Shown one piece after another: positions 23,803 to 35,159 of a stretch of DNA of 64,000 nt (position 1 is the stretch's first letter; each line of letters begins with the position of its first letter). The DNA is taken from positions 30,683,883 through 30,747,882 of the forward strand of contig NC_088789.1 in the NCBI RefSeq assembly GCF_949628265.1. The letters run 5' to 3'. The DNA is from Cloeon dipterum (lineage: Eukaryota; Arthropoda; Insecta; Ephemeroptera; Baetidae). Below the pieces are notes generated by a model. It worked only from the letters and a program-made list of their open reading frames with translations, did no database searches and was not told the DNA's origin. The translations under genes were made by a program, and so were the position numbers.

Positions 23803-24430
23803 ACAAGCTCTTCGCGCTTGTTCGTGGGGGTAGGTGTGTTGTTTTTTAACGAAAAACTGTTGGCGATTATATAGGAGGGTGGCTGCGTCGGAAAAATCGC
23901 GAAAAATGGCCCCGGGATTGATCTCAGGGTGGGTTACCCTGAAAATAGTCGTCAGGGTAAGTCGGGTGGTAAGGGTTTGCGAGACCTTTCGTTTGAGACT
24001 TCGTGACTTGAAATCCATCAATCTGACGAATTTTTATAAAAGGTAAACCATTTTCGCCTGGGCGGCCATCAACGCCTTTTGGTAAACAATGAAAGTAAAT
24101 GGAGAAAAAAAATCACCCTCTAGCTCGACCTTGAAGGTCACGCTAGAAAACGTTGCCGTGATCTGCCGCAATGTCTATTTTTATTATTATAATTCGTACG
24201 CATTCGCATCATTGACCATGACCTCTCATCGGACAGGTCTTTTTTCCTAAATTTATTTGATCCACCCTGATGATCTTATTCAGGGTACCCCACCCTGAGG
24301 TCTGTTCAGGGGCCACTTTTCGCGGTTTTTCCGATACCACCACCATGCACTTTTGCAACTCCGCTAACTTTTATCGTTAAAAACCAAACGACAAACTACC
24401 CACCCCCATGCGCAAGCGCATAAAGCTTGT
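23803..24430. mobile_element. foldback element in the UTR intron of ANK gene 3B
   Basis: Copy B counterpart of 11525-12148, same arms and orientation, with a few base changes. Confidence 0.65.
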
Positions 24431-24731
24431 AATTTGTTCATAATGGAGCAGCTAGGGTATGTTTCACTCAAATTAACATTTATATTCTGTTTTACTAGTA
24501 TAATATATGTGCCTGTTTTTAAGTTACTGGTACGTTGAAAATCCCAATTTATAGTGGGTTGTTTTGAAAATAAATCGTAGGAGGGAAATCTCCCCAACAG
24601 TGCAATTTTTTGACATTGATTTTGGAACTTAAATAATTTAGACATGATAAATATTCAGTTTAAAACGTGTAATAATTGATAATTAAGTTAATAATTTAAT
24701 TCCATTTGTTCCCAGTTGACAAAACTACAAA

Positions 24732-26645
24732 ATGAACAACATAAAAGTGGAAGTAGAAAGTCCAGAAAATGCCAGCACAAGCAGTGAGTATCGATTTTTA
24801 TAGCCATTATACTACAAAGGTTTATTTTTGGTCAACATGGTCAGCCATAAACCATGGTTTGATAAGCGGGTTTAAAATTTGATACCGCGGAAAAATGACC
24901 CAGGAGCCAGGAATACATTTATTTCCGGCCCTCTGTGACGTTATATTGGCAGTAGCATAAAACGTAAAATAAAAAATTATAAATTTGATTTTGATATCAC
25001 ATCCGGGATGAATTTGGCTTAAGCTTATCTCAGTGCATCCAAAACTTCGCGGCTTTATCAAAGATTCATATATAGTTTAAATTAGTTAATTATTTCAGGA
25101 AAACGACAACATGAGACAGAGCCACAAACTCCGCGAGAGGAGAAGAAAATGACGTTAGATGAGCAGTACGAAAAGCTGATCAAGATCAAGCTGAAATTTG
25201 TCGAAAAGAACAAAGGTGAGATACCCGCTCTCCATTTCGCGGCAAGGGTGTCCGATGTTGACGTTTGTCGGCGCCTCGTGGAGCAGGGCGCCGACGTCAA
25301 CGAAAAATACGGCGTTCGAGGCGCCACTCCCCTGCACTACGCCGCTATGAACGCATCCCACGGAGAAGGTCTGATCGATTATTTCCTTGAAAAAGGGTGC
25401 GACATTGATGTAGAAGATGCTCATTATGATAAAGCTATCAAGTATGCCCTCCGAGTTGAAAATTTCAAGCTTGCAATGCGAATGCATATGCTCTCTCAGA
25501 AACGCAATTCAGGAAAAGCAAGTATTCGTAGTGTTCTACGTTTTTGCTTGATGCAAAATAGCTTGAACTTCGCGAAGTTCTTGTACAATAATAAGAGATG
25601 TGAGATATTGAGCAAACGCCCAAGTCATTTTTCCATGCTTGATACGGCTTGCAAGTTTGGAGATCTGGAGATGTGCAAGTGGTTGCTAGAAGAAGTCAAA
25701 ATCGACGTCAACAAGTTTAATGAGGTTAATTGGAAAGACCAAGTTCTTGACCAAGTTGCCCATAATCTAAAAAACGAAGCAAGTAAGATCCTTCGATACT
25801 TTTTCTCAAAGTTTGAATTCACCGGTGATCAACAAAGGAATGCCTATAAGTCAGCTTTTTTATATAAATTAGGTGAATATCCCTTCTGTGCAGAAGAGGC
25901 AGAAGAGTTGTTCAAGAGAGTTGCTGACACAAAGATCAAAATAGAGGGCAACAGTTTGTTGCACCATTGTTTTTCAAAGACTGTGCTTACTTTAGACGCT
26001 GCAAAATTCGTGCACGAAAAGGACGGAGACCTCATCAATGAGATCAATGAAGACGGAGCGACAATTCTCCACCTCGCAGCACGATTTGCAGGCGTCGATG
26101 TGTGCCAGTGGCTGGTGGATCAGGGCCAAGACATCAACGCCGTGAACAAACAATCCTTTGCCAACTTTCTCCACTACGCTGCTCAAAACAGATTTTTTGG
26201 AGATTCGATCATTCAAGAATTTGGACATAACTTGCGCGGAATCGTGAACCAAATCGACGAAAACGTCTACACTCCACTCCATTACGCCATACTCAACGAA
26301 AGACACGTTGAGGTTGCAGAGGTATTGCTTGAACTCGGTGCTGATTTGAGCGTGAAAAGGAAAGGAAACAACTTTCTTCACTTCTGCATCGTTTTGGGCA
26401 AGTTGGAATGTGCAAAATTCGTGCATGCCAAGGATAAAAATCAGATCAAGGAAAAGGGAGAAGGAGGCAAAACCACACTGCACCTTGCTGCTGACAACTT
26501 TAATGAAGAAATATGCGCATGGCTGGTGAGGGACGAGGGAGCTGATCCCCAAGAAATTACCGTCGGAGGAAAATCGGTGCTTGAATCTACTTCCAGCGAG
26601 GAGGCCAAGAAGGGCCTTGAATCGTTGATCACAACCAAGAAGTAG
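24732..26645 (+). CDS. ankyrin-repeat protein 3B (two coding exons)
   Basis: CDS join(24732..24783,25099..26645), 532 aa, exactly the length of 3A with the same phase-1 intron, so it is intact. By eye the second exon differs from 3A at 21 bases: 14 change amino acids and 7 are silent. The replacements are concentrated in the diverged middle (residues about 155-260), including a two-codon change (RQ to LK) and LCHFSMLDM to PSHFSMLDT. The consensus ANK units at both ends are almost unchanged. AATAAA at 26672. Likely the same class of scaffold as 3A, perhaps with a shifted binding surface (inference). Confidence 0.88.
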
Positions 26646-26671
26646 AAATTATTTCAAGAATCAATTCAACT

Positions 26672-26677
26672 AATAAA
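26672..26677 (+). terminator. polyadenylation signal, ANK gene 3B
   Basis: AATAAA 27 bp after the stop, as in 3A. The stretch 26700-27166 is AT-rich with nothing recognised. Confidence 0.6.
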
Positions 26678-27530
26678 ATCGCACTGTTCTGATTCAAAAT
26701 AATGATGTTCTCTGATTAACTGTACTGGAATAAAAGATAAAAAATATTTTAAACTATTATTTTTAAATCAACACCAGTAAAATTGTAAAGTTTAACTTTT
26801 CTACTGAGCGCAGAATCGTATAGATTGGATGAATGCGTGGCCCGAACGGAGGATATTTCAGAAATTTGAAAAATATTTACTTCCTGCTGTGTACCTTTCT
26901 ATAAATATCTTTGATTTTTTTAGAATCAACCTTTGATAAGAAATGGGTATTTTGCATAAATTTAAAAAAAACGAGTATTTTCTGAGCAGAGATGAGACCA
27001 AAATTCCAATTTGTTTTATAAAAATTAAATATATTTATATTTCAACTAATTTATCGGGAAGATTATTATAAATTTGACGTTTAAGAACCTTTTATTTGAA
27101 AATAGACTTTCTCCTTCAACATGATCATAGAGCTGCTGGACTGGATCAAAGCGAGGTAAGGACGTGGGCAGACCGCCCCTAATGATTAATACCCCTCGTA
27201 AAATGTTGTTGTTTATAGTTGACCATCAGCTGACGCTGCCGCGCTGCCGGCTTGGCCTGGGCTTGGCTCACTTCTCACTTGCACTCTTGTCTGGCCACGT
27301 AGGCGTGGTGCGTGCCATGCGTGGTGGCATAATAATTATGCGTTTATGCGCCCTGTTAGTTGTGACGCAGAGGTTTTGGCGCCGCGAGCATTTTCCTGCA
27401 ATTATTTCCCTGAAGCCAGCCAATGAGAACGTCAGAACGTGACGCTAAGGCCACGCCCATTGGCTGAACCTGCTGTCAGCTGATGAAAACCAAAACACAG
27501 GGACACGGACACAGTGCCGGTATTCACGGT

Positions 27531-27694
27531 TAAGGAGAGTAAAGGTAGGAGATGCGAATAAACAGCCAGAGTCACCAAAAGAGGGGAAGGGGTGGGGGTG
27601 AACGTCGCTTGTTCGCTGGTTGTTCGCCCCCACCCCTTCCCCACTTTTGGTGACTCTGTCTGTTTATTCGCATCTCCTACCTTTACTCTCCTTA
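27531..27694. mobile_element. 164-bp MITE with 8-bp target duplication (copy B only)
   Basis: Arms of about 70 bp, nearly perfect inverted repeats, opening TAAGGAGAGTAAAGGTAGGAG and closing with the reverse complement. It is flanked on both sides by TTCACGGT (27523-27530 and 27695-27702). The sites in copy A (about 15185) and in the partial copy (about 9545) lack it. An 8-bp duplication suits a hAT-type non-autonomous element. Confidence 0.88.
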
Positions 27695-28030
27695 TTCACG
27701 GTAAAGCGCGGCCTGAGCCCTGATTATGAGTGCGGCCGCGGAAGAAAATAATGGATTTAAGAGGCGATTAATGATACTTCGGAAACACCCAAAGAGATAA
27801 AACGTAAATTAATATAAATTGAACCTGCAGTATTCTCAATTTACATCGCAGCAAAATTCCTTCCTGGCGCCGTCATCCTCATGAAATCGACTCGACTTTC
27901 GTCCATCTTTGATTTTTCATGTCGTGATTTATTTTTGTGCACTTCTATGCATGTATTTGCAGCCTACGAATTTTCAGTAAAATATTCATTTACATAGTGC
28001 AATTTCGTGTGCTCACCCCTTTTTTTTCAG

Positions 28031-29060
28031 GTCGTCTCGAGCAGGATAAAATTGACTCGTCGGATGAAGAGGGCCAGGTCGCAAAATCTGAAGCCGCGGC
28101 GAGATGATGCTCAGGAAAAACACCTGATTCGATTTTGTTCGGAGACGGAGCACCACCTTCACCTTCACACTACACGTTGGACCATTCCCACAATGGAGGC
28201 GGAGACGAGCAAATCAAGCACTCATCTGAAGGCATCTGTTTATTTCACCCTTTTATATTAATTTCTAATTAATAAACCATTTATTTTCAGATCATCTGCG
28301 CCAGGTTTGAAAAGTACCGGCCCGAGTCTGTGTTGCAGCTGACCAAAATCTGGGTCCTGGCGCTGAAAATTGTCTGTGGACCAGTACGTCATGGACCATG
28401 GACCGCTTCCTGGCCACCTTTGGTCCGAATCTGCACACGCTACGTGTCAATTACCTGCCGCTGGCGTCCGAAACTGGTGACTGGCTACAATAGTGTGTTG
28501 TCTCATGAAGCTCTGTCCTCGACCGGAAAAGTTATAACTTTGGAAGGCGTCTTGCTCATAGAGGAAACTGACGTGGACAACTTTCCTGAGCTTGGAGAGT
28601 TCGCGTGAAGAGTGTCCTCGTTGGTTTAATTTAGTTAATAAGGTTTTGAAATTGAAATAATTAAATTACGCAGTAGTGAGGCCTGCGAGGTGGTGGCCAG
28701 TATCCTGACTTCGCCCTGATTGCAGAAGGTTTGCCTGGAGGTGGTATTCAACCTGGACGCCCTGGAGAAGGTCACTGCTCAGATCAGGGAGAGAAAGATC
28801 CTGAGGCAGCACATTCTCCAGAGAGAATTCCGCCATTATAACTTGCAAACCATATCTGATCAATTCGGCGCCTTCTGTTTCTCTGGCAAAGGTTGCTTCG
28901 GCCTTTATGCCCAACCTGATTGACGTCCAGTTCTCTGTGATGAAGTGCCTGCTTTCCTCTTACCCTTTCAGTCCTTTATTCGGTGGACTCAGGAAAGACG
29001 AGAGCCTCCACAAATATTCTCGACGAGTTCAAGAAGTTCAACAGAAACAAATTAAATAAA
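28031..29060 (+). pseudogene. leucine-rich-repeat-like pseudogene B
   Basis: Copy B partner of 15556-16594, same exon traces and final AATAAA. The first exon has lost its ATG (ATAAAATTGAC in place of AGAATGGAC) and has other indels. The LRR-like end TLEGVLLIEETDVDNFPEL is open in one frame, and in the third exon the TAG seen in copy A is CAG (ILRQHILQREF). Still broken by several shifts. Confidence 0.65.
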
Positions 29061-29069
29061 GGAAAAAAT

Positions 29070-29945
29070 GTTTGCTTGCTACCTGAATAAGATAAATACA
29101 TAAATATATTTATTTACAAAAAAGATATAAGGATAAACTAATAATTAATGTTGTTCAGGCATAATGAATTTTTACTTGAATTATAATTTTGCTAACCGAC
29201 CTGCGCCCTATATGCCGCACCATATGGCATTTTTAGCTTGACAATACATGTTGCAGTGAAAACATCTTAATATTTGGTTAGGTGTTTTTATTTAAAATAA
29301 TATTTTGCTCATTTAATAAAAAAAAATATATTTTTTTGTAAATATATGTTGCCAATGAAGGCAAAAGATGCACTCAGAGTCGTCGTAATACGTTCATTTA
29401 AAATTAGAAGCAGCTTCCTCGGTGTTTATTTTTATTCATTATATTTTTACAGAAAATTCCTACTTAACCAGAAGCAAAAACACAGTGTGAGCATGAAATT
29501 TCTGCAGGAATAATGAAAAATATCAATAATATAGAGGCTTCCAGGTGTTGCGATGGTAAAATGCGGCTTATATTTTCCCGCCCATCAAGCTCAGGCAAAC
29601 AACTGGCGTGACAATCCTAGGGATGCCACATGTATAAATCAGCATGAAGTGTTCTCAAAATCGTTAAAGGTTGAAGCAAAAGCCCGAAAATCTGCTCGAT
29701 GTAATTATATTTTCCAGTTTTGACAGTAAAATGCCCGGTTTCAGGATTTAATCACTTGGCAAATTCAGATTTTAAAGGCAACCCTAGATCCCTTGCTCTC
29801 ACCATGCAGCGCCACCAAGTTGTAAAGTCGTAACTATACCGTTTGTGTTTTGTTTTTGTTTACATCATCTCCTGACGCTATCCGAGAGTCGCGTGCTTGT
29901 TCGCTGGTCTGGCTTCGAATTTCTTTGATTTCAACAGAATATAAG
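29070..29945. other. intergenic and putative UTR exon, copy B
   Basis: Counterpart of 16600-17515; the UTR exon of repeat gene B would end ATATAAG then GTAAGT at 29946. No other gene. Confidence 0.4.
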
Positions 29946-30470
29946 GTAAGTTCTCAATTAATATTGATAAAATCAACTCCGTTAAGCCTCAGTGATTGCT
30001 AAAAACGTGAAGCCGGGTTCCTGCGGCGTCAAATATTGGCCTAGTGGATCAAAATCGTCTCGACTTTACGCACCATTATGTGCGTGATGTCGGACGGCAG
30101 AAAGCCGAAATTTCTAGTAATTCGAGGCTTTTACTGCAGTTTTTCTCCGTAGATATTATGTTTAGTGAAGGAATTACATCAGCGAAAGGATAAAAGTCAG
30201 GGAAATCATTGGATTCAAGGGGATATTCGGGATAACGTTTTTAAATACGGATTTGTTATTTGCACGTAAGTTGGTGTGCATAAGAGGAGAAAACCTGCAG
30301 CCCGTCTTCCCATCACGTGATATAATTTTAGGATGTCGCCACTCTTTTTTTCTATCTCAGTGCCCTGCTGTTGGTTCTATTGACTATTTTAATTTAGTTT
30401 GTGGCGTGCTGTGCGATTAAATTTATATTTTCGCTTCTCGCCTCTGATAAGGCGACATTTTTTGGTATTC

Positions 30471-30769
30471 CTACTATATGCACGTAAGCTTTATTTGCAC
30501 GGTGTTAGTGTGTTGCTAAGCAATGCGACTGATTGCAAGTAAACAATCCCTGAAACCTCGCGTGCGGGACGGTGACACACCTTCGGACAGTCGGATGGAA
30601 CTCCCCAATAACAGCTTTAGTGTCCAGGTTATTGACGAGTTCCATCCGACTGTCCGAAGGTCTATCACCGTCCCGAATGTGAGATTTCAGGGATTGTTTA
30701 CTTACAATCAGTCGCATTGCTTAGCAACACACTAACACTGTGCAAATAAAGCTGACGTGCATATAGTAG
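30471..30769. mobile_element. 299-bp foldback MITE in the UTR intron (copy B)
   Basis: Counterpart of 18008-18306. Immediately left, copy B has about 20 extra bases (AAGGCGACATTTTTTGGTAT) absent from copy A. Confidence 0.85.
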
Positions 30770-30875
30770 GGCATCAGCTCTGTTACCAAATTTAATACTC
30801 TCCTTAACCTGGACTCTTTTATACTAAATTTCATAGCGTCCTCTCTGTTATCCTGTTTCAGTTGCCGCCATCAAT

Positions 30876-32264
30876 ATGAGCGATACGGTCAATTCCGGAG
30901 CAACTGCGGACTCGCAAAATTCCCAAGATGTCTCGGTTAGTATGCTCGACGATAGCTTCAAACCGAAAATAGTGTGTTACCAGGCTTATTTAGTTTTATT
31001 TTGCCTCCTGGAATGTTAACAATATGGCAGGATTTCTATTATTACGCAATTATTAAATTCTTGTGGTGGTTCAGTGCACCGTGCGACGAACCTGACGTCA
31101 CACAGTGCATTGCCCGCTCGCTCTAGCCCTCCCTTCCCACCCCGCTTCCCCTTTCACCTCGCAATCTCAACGCTAGGCGTCGCAACGGCCTGAGGCCGCC
31201 CGGCACTCTTCCCTTAAATCTTGGTTTTTGGATATAAAGGCCGCGCCATGGACCATGCGTGGTAGTGGCACGCTGGGTTACAAGGACCACACATGTACGT
31301 TGAAGAATCTCTTCTAAATCGCCAAATGTAATCTGATTCCAGAATGCACCCCAACCGCTGATAGAATGTTGCTTAAAACAGATAAGAGATGGTCCCACCA
31401 TGGATGCGAGGGTTCATCAACCGTATTGTGAGTGATTACCTTAACATTTGAACAACTGAAACCCTTAAACATGAGAATTATTGGCCGCCTTTGTCAAAGG
31501 ACTGACCACCAGATTAATATGAACAAATTTAATCACTATCACTATCATCACAACTCCTGTCCACAGAAGAAACCTTTTGGAGCTACAAGAAGTGCGATAG
31601 ATTAATACTTAAATGGAAAAACAAAAGTCTGCAATTCTGCATGCCTTAAACAATTCATTGCTTTTTAATTTCTAAAGAACGGCCGTTTCCTTCCAAGTTT
31701 TTTTAGAAAGCTATTCTACGCAGTCAACAAAAAAATAGCAACGTGTGTTTGTTGATGGTTAAAATGAATTCCCAATTTGAATCAAATTCGGCACATTCGC
31801 TAGCTTCACGTCTCATGAAGTATATTTCATTTACAGACTCAGCACTTCCCCTACCGTCTGGCTACAGTGTTCCGAGGCTAAGTGGTTGGATCCAGCCCGT
31901 TGTACCACTGCGCCGTGCGATCGATATCATCGATCCCTTAACTCTCGAACCTGTTTCACTTGATACTCAGGGTGAAACGGACAGAGACGAACCTACAGAC
32001 TTATCACCTCCCACACCGCCTGGCTACAGTGTTCCCCCGAGTCTAAGTCGCAGTGGTAGGAACCTGCCCATTACACCACGGCGCCGTCCGATGGAAATCA
32101 TCTTTCCGTTAACTCTCGAACCTGTTTCACTAGATACTGAGAGTGAAACGGACACAGACGAATCTACGCCGCCCAGCTCTGCAGACTCCAGCTCTGCAGA
32201 CTCCAGCGACAGGCAGACTCCTGAGCCGGTCAGTTTCAAATTTGAATGTAAAATTAGGCTGTAG
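30876..32264 (+). CDS. proline-rich tandem-repeat protein, copy B
   Basis: Model join(30876..30935,31382..31427,31837..32264), 177 aa. The first two exons are as in copy A. In the third exon both repeats read PLTLEPVSLDT, whereas repeat 1 of copy A reads PLTLKPVSIFI, so B repeats 1 and 2 are more alike. A duplicated SSAD stretch lies before the tail. The donor that ends this exon in A (ATT then GTAAGC) is missing, and the frame runs to a TAG two codons later, so the exon matching 20371 (32858..32935 here, still with its acceptor) appears cut off. No known family; probably disordered. Confidence 0.5.
31093..31238 (+). promoter_or_regulatory. internal CRE plus TATA promoter candidate, copy B
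   Basis: TGACGTCA at 31093-31100 and TATAAA at 31233-31238, same arrangement as in copy A although the surrounding bases have changed. Confidence 0.4.
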
Positions 32265-32319
32265 TTGAATTCCTCGATTGGGAAATTCTTTGCTCTATCA
32301 ACTTGAGGACCCTGTCTTT

Positions 32320-32628
32320 GACGAAGTTTCTGGGCACACCAATCGATTCTGGAGGGTCGAATTAGGTAAAGTGGATGTTTTTCCGATCAAAAAATGCTTT
32401 TTTTTCCCGCCAAATCGATATGAACGCACTTGCGAGAAGTGCGCATGCGTGAGAGCGGGTTTGAGCACTTGCAGAGAGACCGCCTGTACGAATGGCTACT
32501 TTTTCAGATTCAACCAGCTCTCACGCATGCGCAGTTCTCTCATTCATATTGTTTTGGCGGGAAAAACATCCACTTAACCCAATTCAGCCCTCGAGAATCG
32601 ATTGAAGTGCTCAGATACATACTTCGTC
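32320..32628. mobile_element. foldback MITE, copy B counterpart
   Basis: Matches 19867-20160 with small indels; same inverted arms ending CTTCGTC. Confidence 0.75.
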
Positions 32629-33637
32629 GAAAACATTCTTTAAGAGGCTCATGGCAAACATGAGGGAGGTTTGAAGTATTTTATCCTGAAATAAATCATC
32701 CCCCTCATCCATTGTCTTTGATTCCCATCATTCTAAGGTTTATTCCCTTAAAACAAATAATCCCTTTAGAATGAGCAGATTTTTCTCTACTGATCGTATT
32801 TATTTTAATTGAATTCCTATAAATATTTTGACCTGACTCTCTTTGTTTGCAACGCAGGATCAGGTGGATGACGACTTGTCAGCCGATTTTGCCGCCAAGG
32901 TGGAAATCGCTGCTAAAGACGTCTCAAAACCCTAAGAGCCGGCCTTGGCGCCTGTGATCGTAGATAGACGGACGGACCGGTTGATGAGCCCAAACCTACG
33001 AAAGAGGCGCTGGAGACTGTCGCGGCGGAAGCATCCAAGGAAGAGTTTCTGCCGCTCTCAAAACCACCAACACACAGCACTGCCACCCTCAGCAGCTTTA
33101 TCCTAAGTGAGCATGCAGACGGCCAGTTTTTTACTCTCAATATGGATGAACAGCTTTCGATAATTTTCTATTCCGCGATGAAATTTTAAAAATAATCCTT
33201 AATCCTGTCAAACTACTACGATGAAACCTGAATATAATTTTAGATCAATTAATCAGCCTTTGAATCGTTGCAATTTTTTTAATATATTAATCCTGAAAGA
33301 CGTGATGCTTATTTTTGTAATAATGCAAAATTATTTAAAGCACAGAAAGTTAGCTTTTAACTGATCACTGCGCGGAGGGGTAAAATTCATAAAAATCTAA
33401 AGAAAAATCGAAACCTGAACTTAATGGTTCATATTTAAAACCTGAACTTTAAATTCCGTCGATTTCAACGATTCCAAATTACGGATATTTTCCTGAGTGG
33501 AGAAATTTTTGACAACCGAAACCAACACCATTCTGAAATATTAAGAAATTTTCAGCCTGCAGGCGTGCAGGTCATAATTATTTTAAATTTAATACAATCC
33601 TAATTCAATCAACGAGTGCAGATCATTTGGCTAACCG
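32629..33637. other. 3' region of repeat gene B, no further gene seen
   Basis: Contains the stranded last exon (32858-32935) and the out-of-frame acidic tail to about 33110, then AT-rich sequence up to the transposon. Confidence 0.4.
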
Positions 33638-33645
33638 CGCTCGTG

Positions 33646-34872
33646 TAAAGTGTATAAATAAGTGAAGCGGAGTAAAAAGTGGGCTGGGCTGTAGCACTAC
33701 TCGGCTTTTTCTCCCTATGCTGGCCATGCAAAATGCCCTCGCGCAATCGCCTCTCAAAGCACTCTCGATTCGCGAAAAAAATTTTCGTTGGTACCAATGG
33801 ATAGCTGAAGATTTGCACTTCAACATGTGTCAAAACCAAAATCGAAAAAATGAACAGGTTTTGAGAAATCGGCGATTACATTTCATGCTCTTTCGCGCGA
33901 GAAGGCTCGGTCACGTGACTCGGGCGAGCGCGCTGATTGGTTGCTGGTCGCGCCTACATTTTCAGTCACAACACAGTCTCGGCAGTGTTTACATATTATT
34001 CAGTCAGATTTTCGGCTCTAATTTTGTACACGGCACGACCGTGCCCTGTATTTTTGTACCCTGCCCAAGGCAAACTTATAAACTGATTATGTATGTGCGT
34101 CATGTTTACACTGAAAAATACAAAAATATCGAAATAGTAATTATGTTACTGCAAGACTTTTTCGCTTAAATCGGTACGTCTGTTTGTATGCATCTCCGGT
34201 GTATCTCTAATATTTTTAAGACTCCAGCAAAAAGTTCTGCTCATGAGGCAAGGAAAAATATTTTAATGGCAATATTCTGAACAAAAATCAAGCAATAAAA
34301 TTTAATTTGCAACACAGAGAGTCACGGGCTCATGAAAAAATAACGGGAGAGAAAGTTATTACAGTACAAATTTTAATAGGCAAACAATCTACATGAAATA
34401 AATGTCCTCGAACCTGGTTACTTCCTTTTATCAATCTATCTTTTCTTACTCCGGGGTTCTGATGGCTTTGATTCATCATTCCTTTTTCTTTTTCCACTCT
34501 GCGCATTTTCTACGTATGCTTTTCCTCCAGCTGTTGAGCTTCCAGTCGCAGCAGGACAGATGTGCTGCGACCAGCAACCAATCAGCGCGCTCGCCCGAGT
34601 CACGTGACCGAGCCTTCTCGCGCGAAAGAGCATGAAAAGTAATCGCCGATTTCTCAAAACCTGTTCATTTTTTCGATTTTGGTTTTGACACATGTTGAAG
34701 TGCAAATCTTCAGCTATCCATTGGTACCAACGAAAATTTTTTTCGCGAATCGAGAGTGCTTTGGGAGGCGATTGCGCGAGGGCATTTTGCATGGCCAGCA
34801 TAGGGAGAAAAAGCCGAGTAGTGCTACAGCCCAGCCCACTTTTTACTCCGCTTCACTTATTTATACACTTTA
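33646..34872. mobile_element. 1227-bp hAT-like non-autonomous element with 306-bp TIRs
   Basis: Inverted repeats 33646-33951 and 34567-34872 differ by only about two bases by eye and open TAAAGTGTATAAATAAGTG. The 8-bp target duplication CGCTCGTG is at 33638-33645 and 34873-34880. Copy A has an uninterrupted site near 21100. The 615-bp centre encodes no transposase I can recognise. Reading frames start identically in both TIRs and diverge in the centre; the one read on - (34801 to 34436) ends in a Lys/Arg-rich tail (GKRKRNDESK). The element is 250 bp upstream of the ADAMTS-like start codon, so its right TIR may be part of that promoter. Confidence 0.92.
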
Positions 34873-34880
34873 CGCTCGTG

Positions 34881-35159
34881 TATGCAGCGCCGCGCCGTGC
34901 CGGCTGAGCAAAAAGGTCTTATTTATAAGGAAATGCAAGTCACTCTCTGCAGCTTAAAATTCCGCCGAGTGCGGCGAATTTCACACTCAATACAGAATTT
35001 GCCGAGCGCTCTCGCTCGCTCATGGGGGAAAGAGGGGGCCGCAGCGTCTCGCGGAGGCGCGGCGTCCTCTCGGGATCTCTCTGCTCCGGCAGTGGCCGCA
35101 GTCGAAGTGTGTGTCTCGAGCGGTGGCGAGCCAGCATCACCAGGGATTACGCGTCCACC
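34881..35159 (+). promoter_or_regulatory. promoter and 5' leader of the ADAMTS-like gene
   Basis: A TTATTTATAAGG core at about 34919-34930 is followed 10-15 bp later by AAGTCACTCTCTGC. Then comes a GC-rich leader up to CCACCATGG at 35160. The counterpart in copy A (21110-21354) keeps a weaker core (TTATTTATGAGG) and lacks part of the GC-rich leader. Confidence 0.45.

Noticed and set aside
33717-34169. 150-codon frame beginning in the left TIR of the hAT-like element
   Set aside because: Its first half is just TIR sequence, repeated in the other TIR, and the rest matches no transposase motif that I can see.
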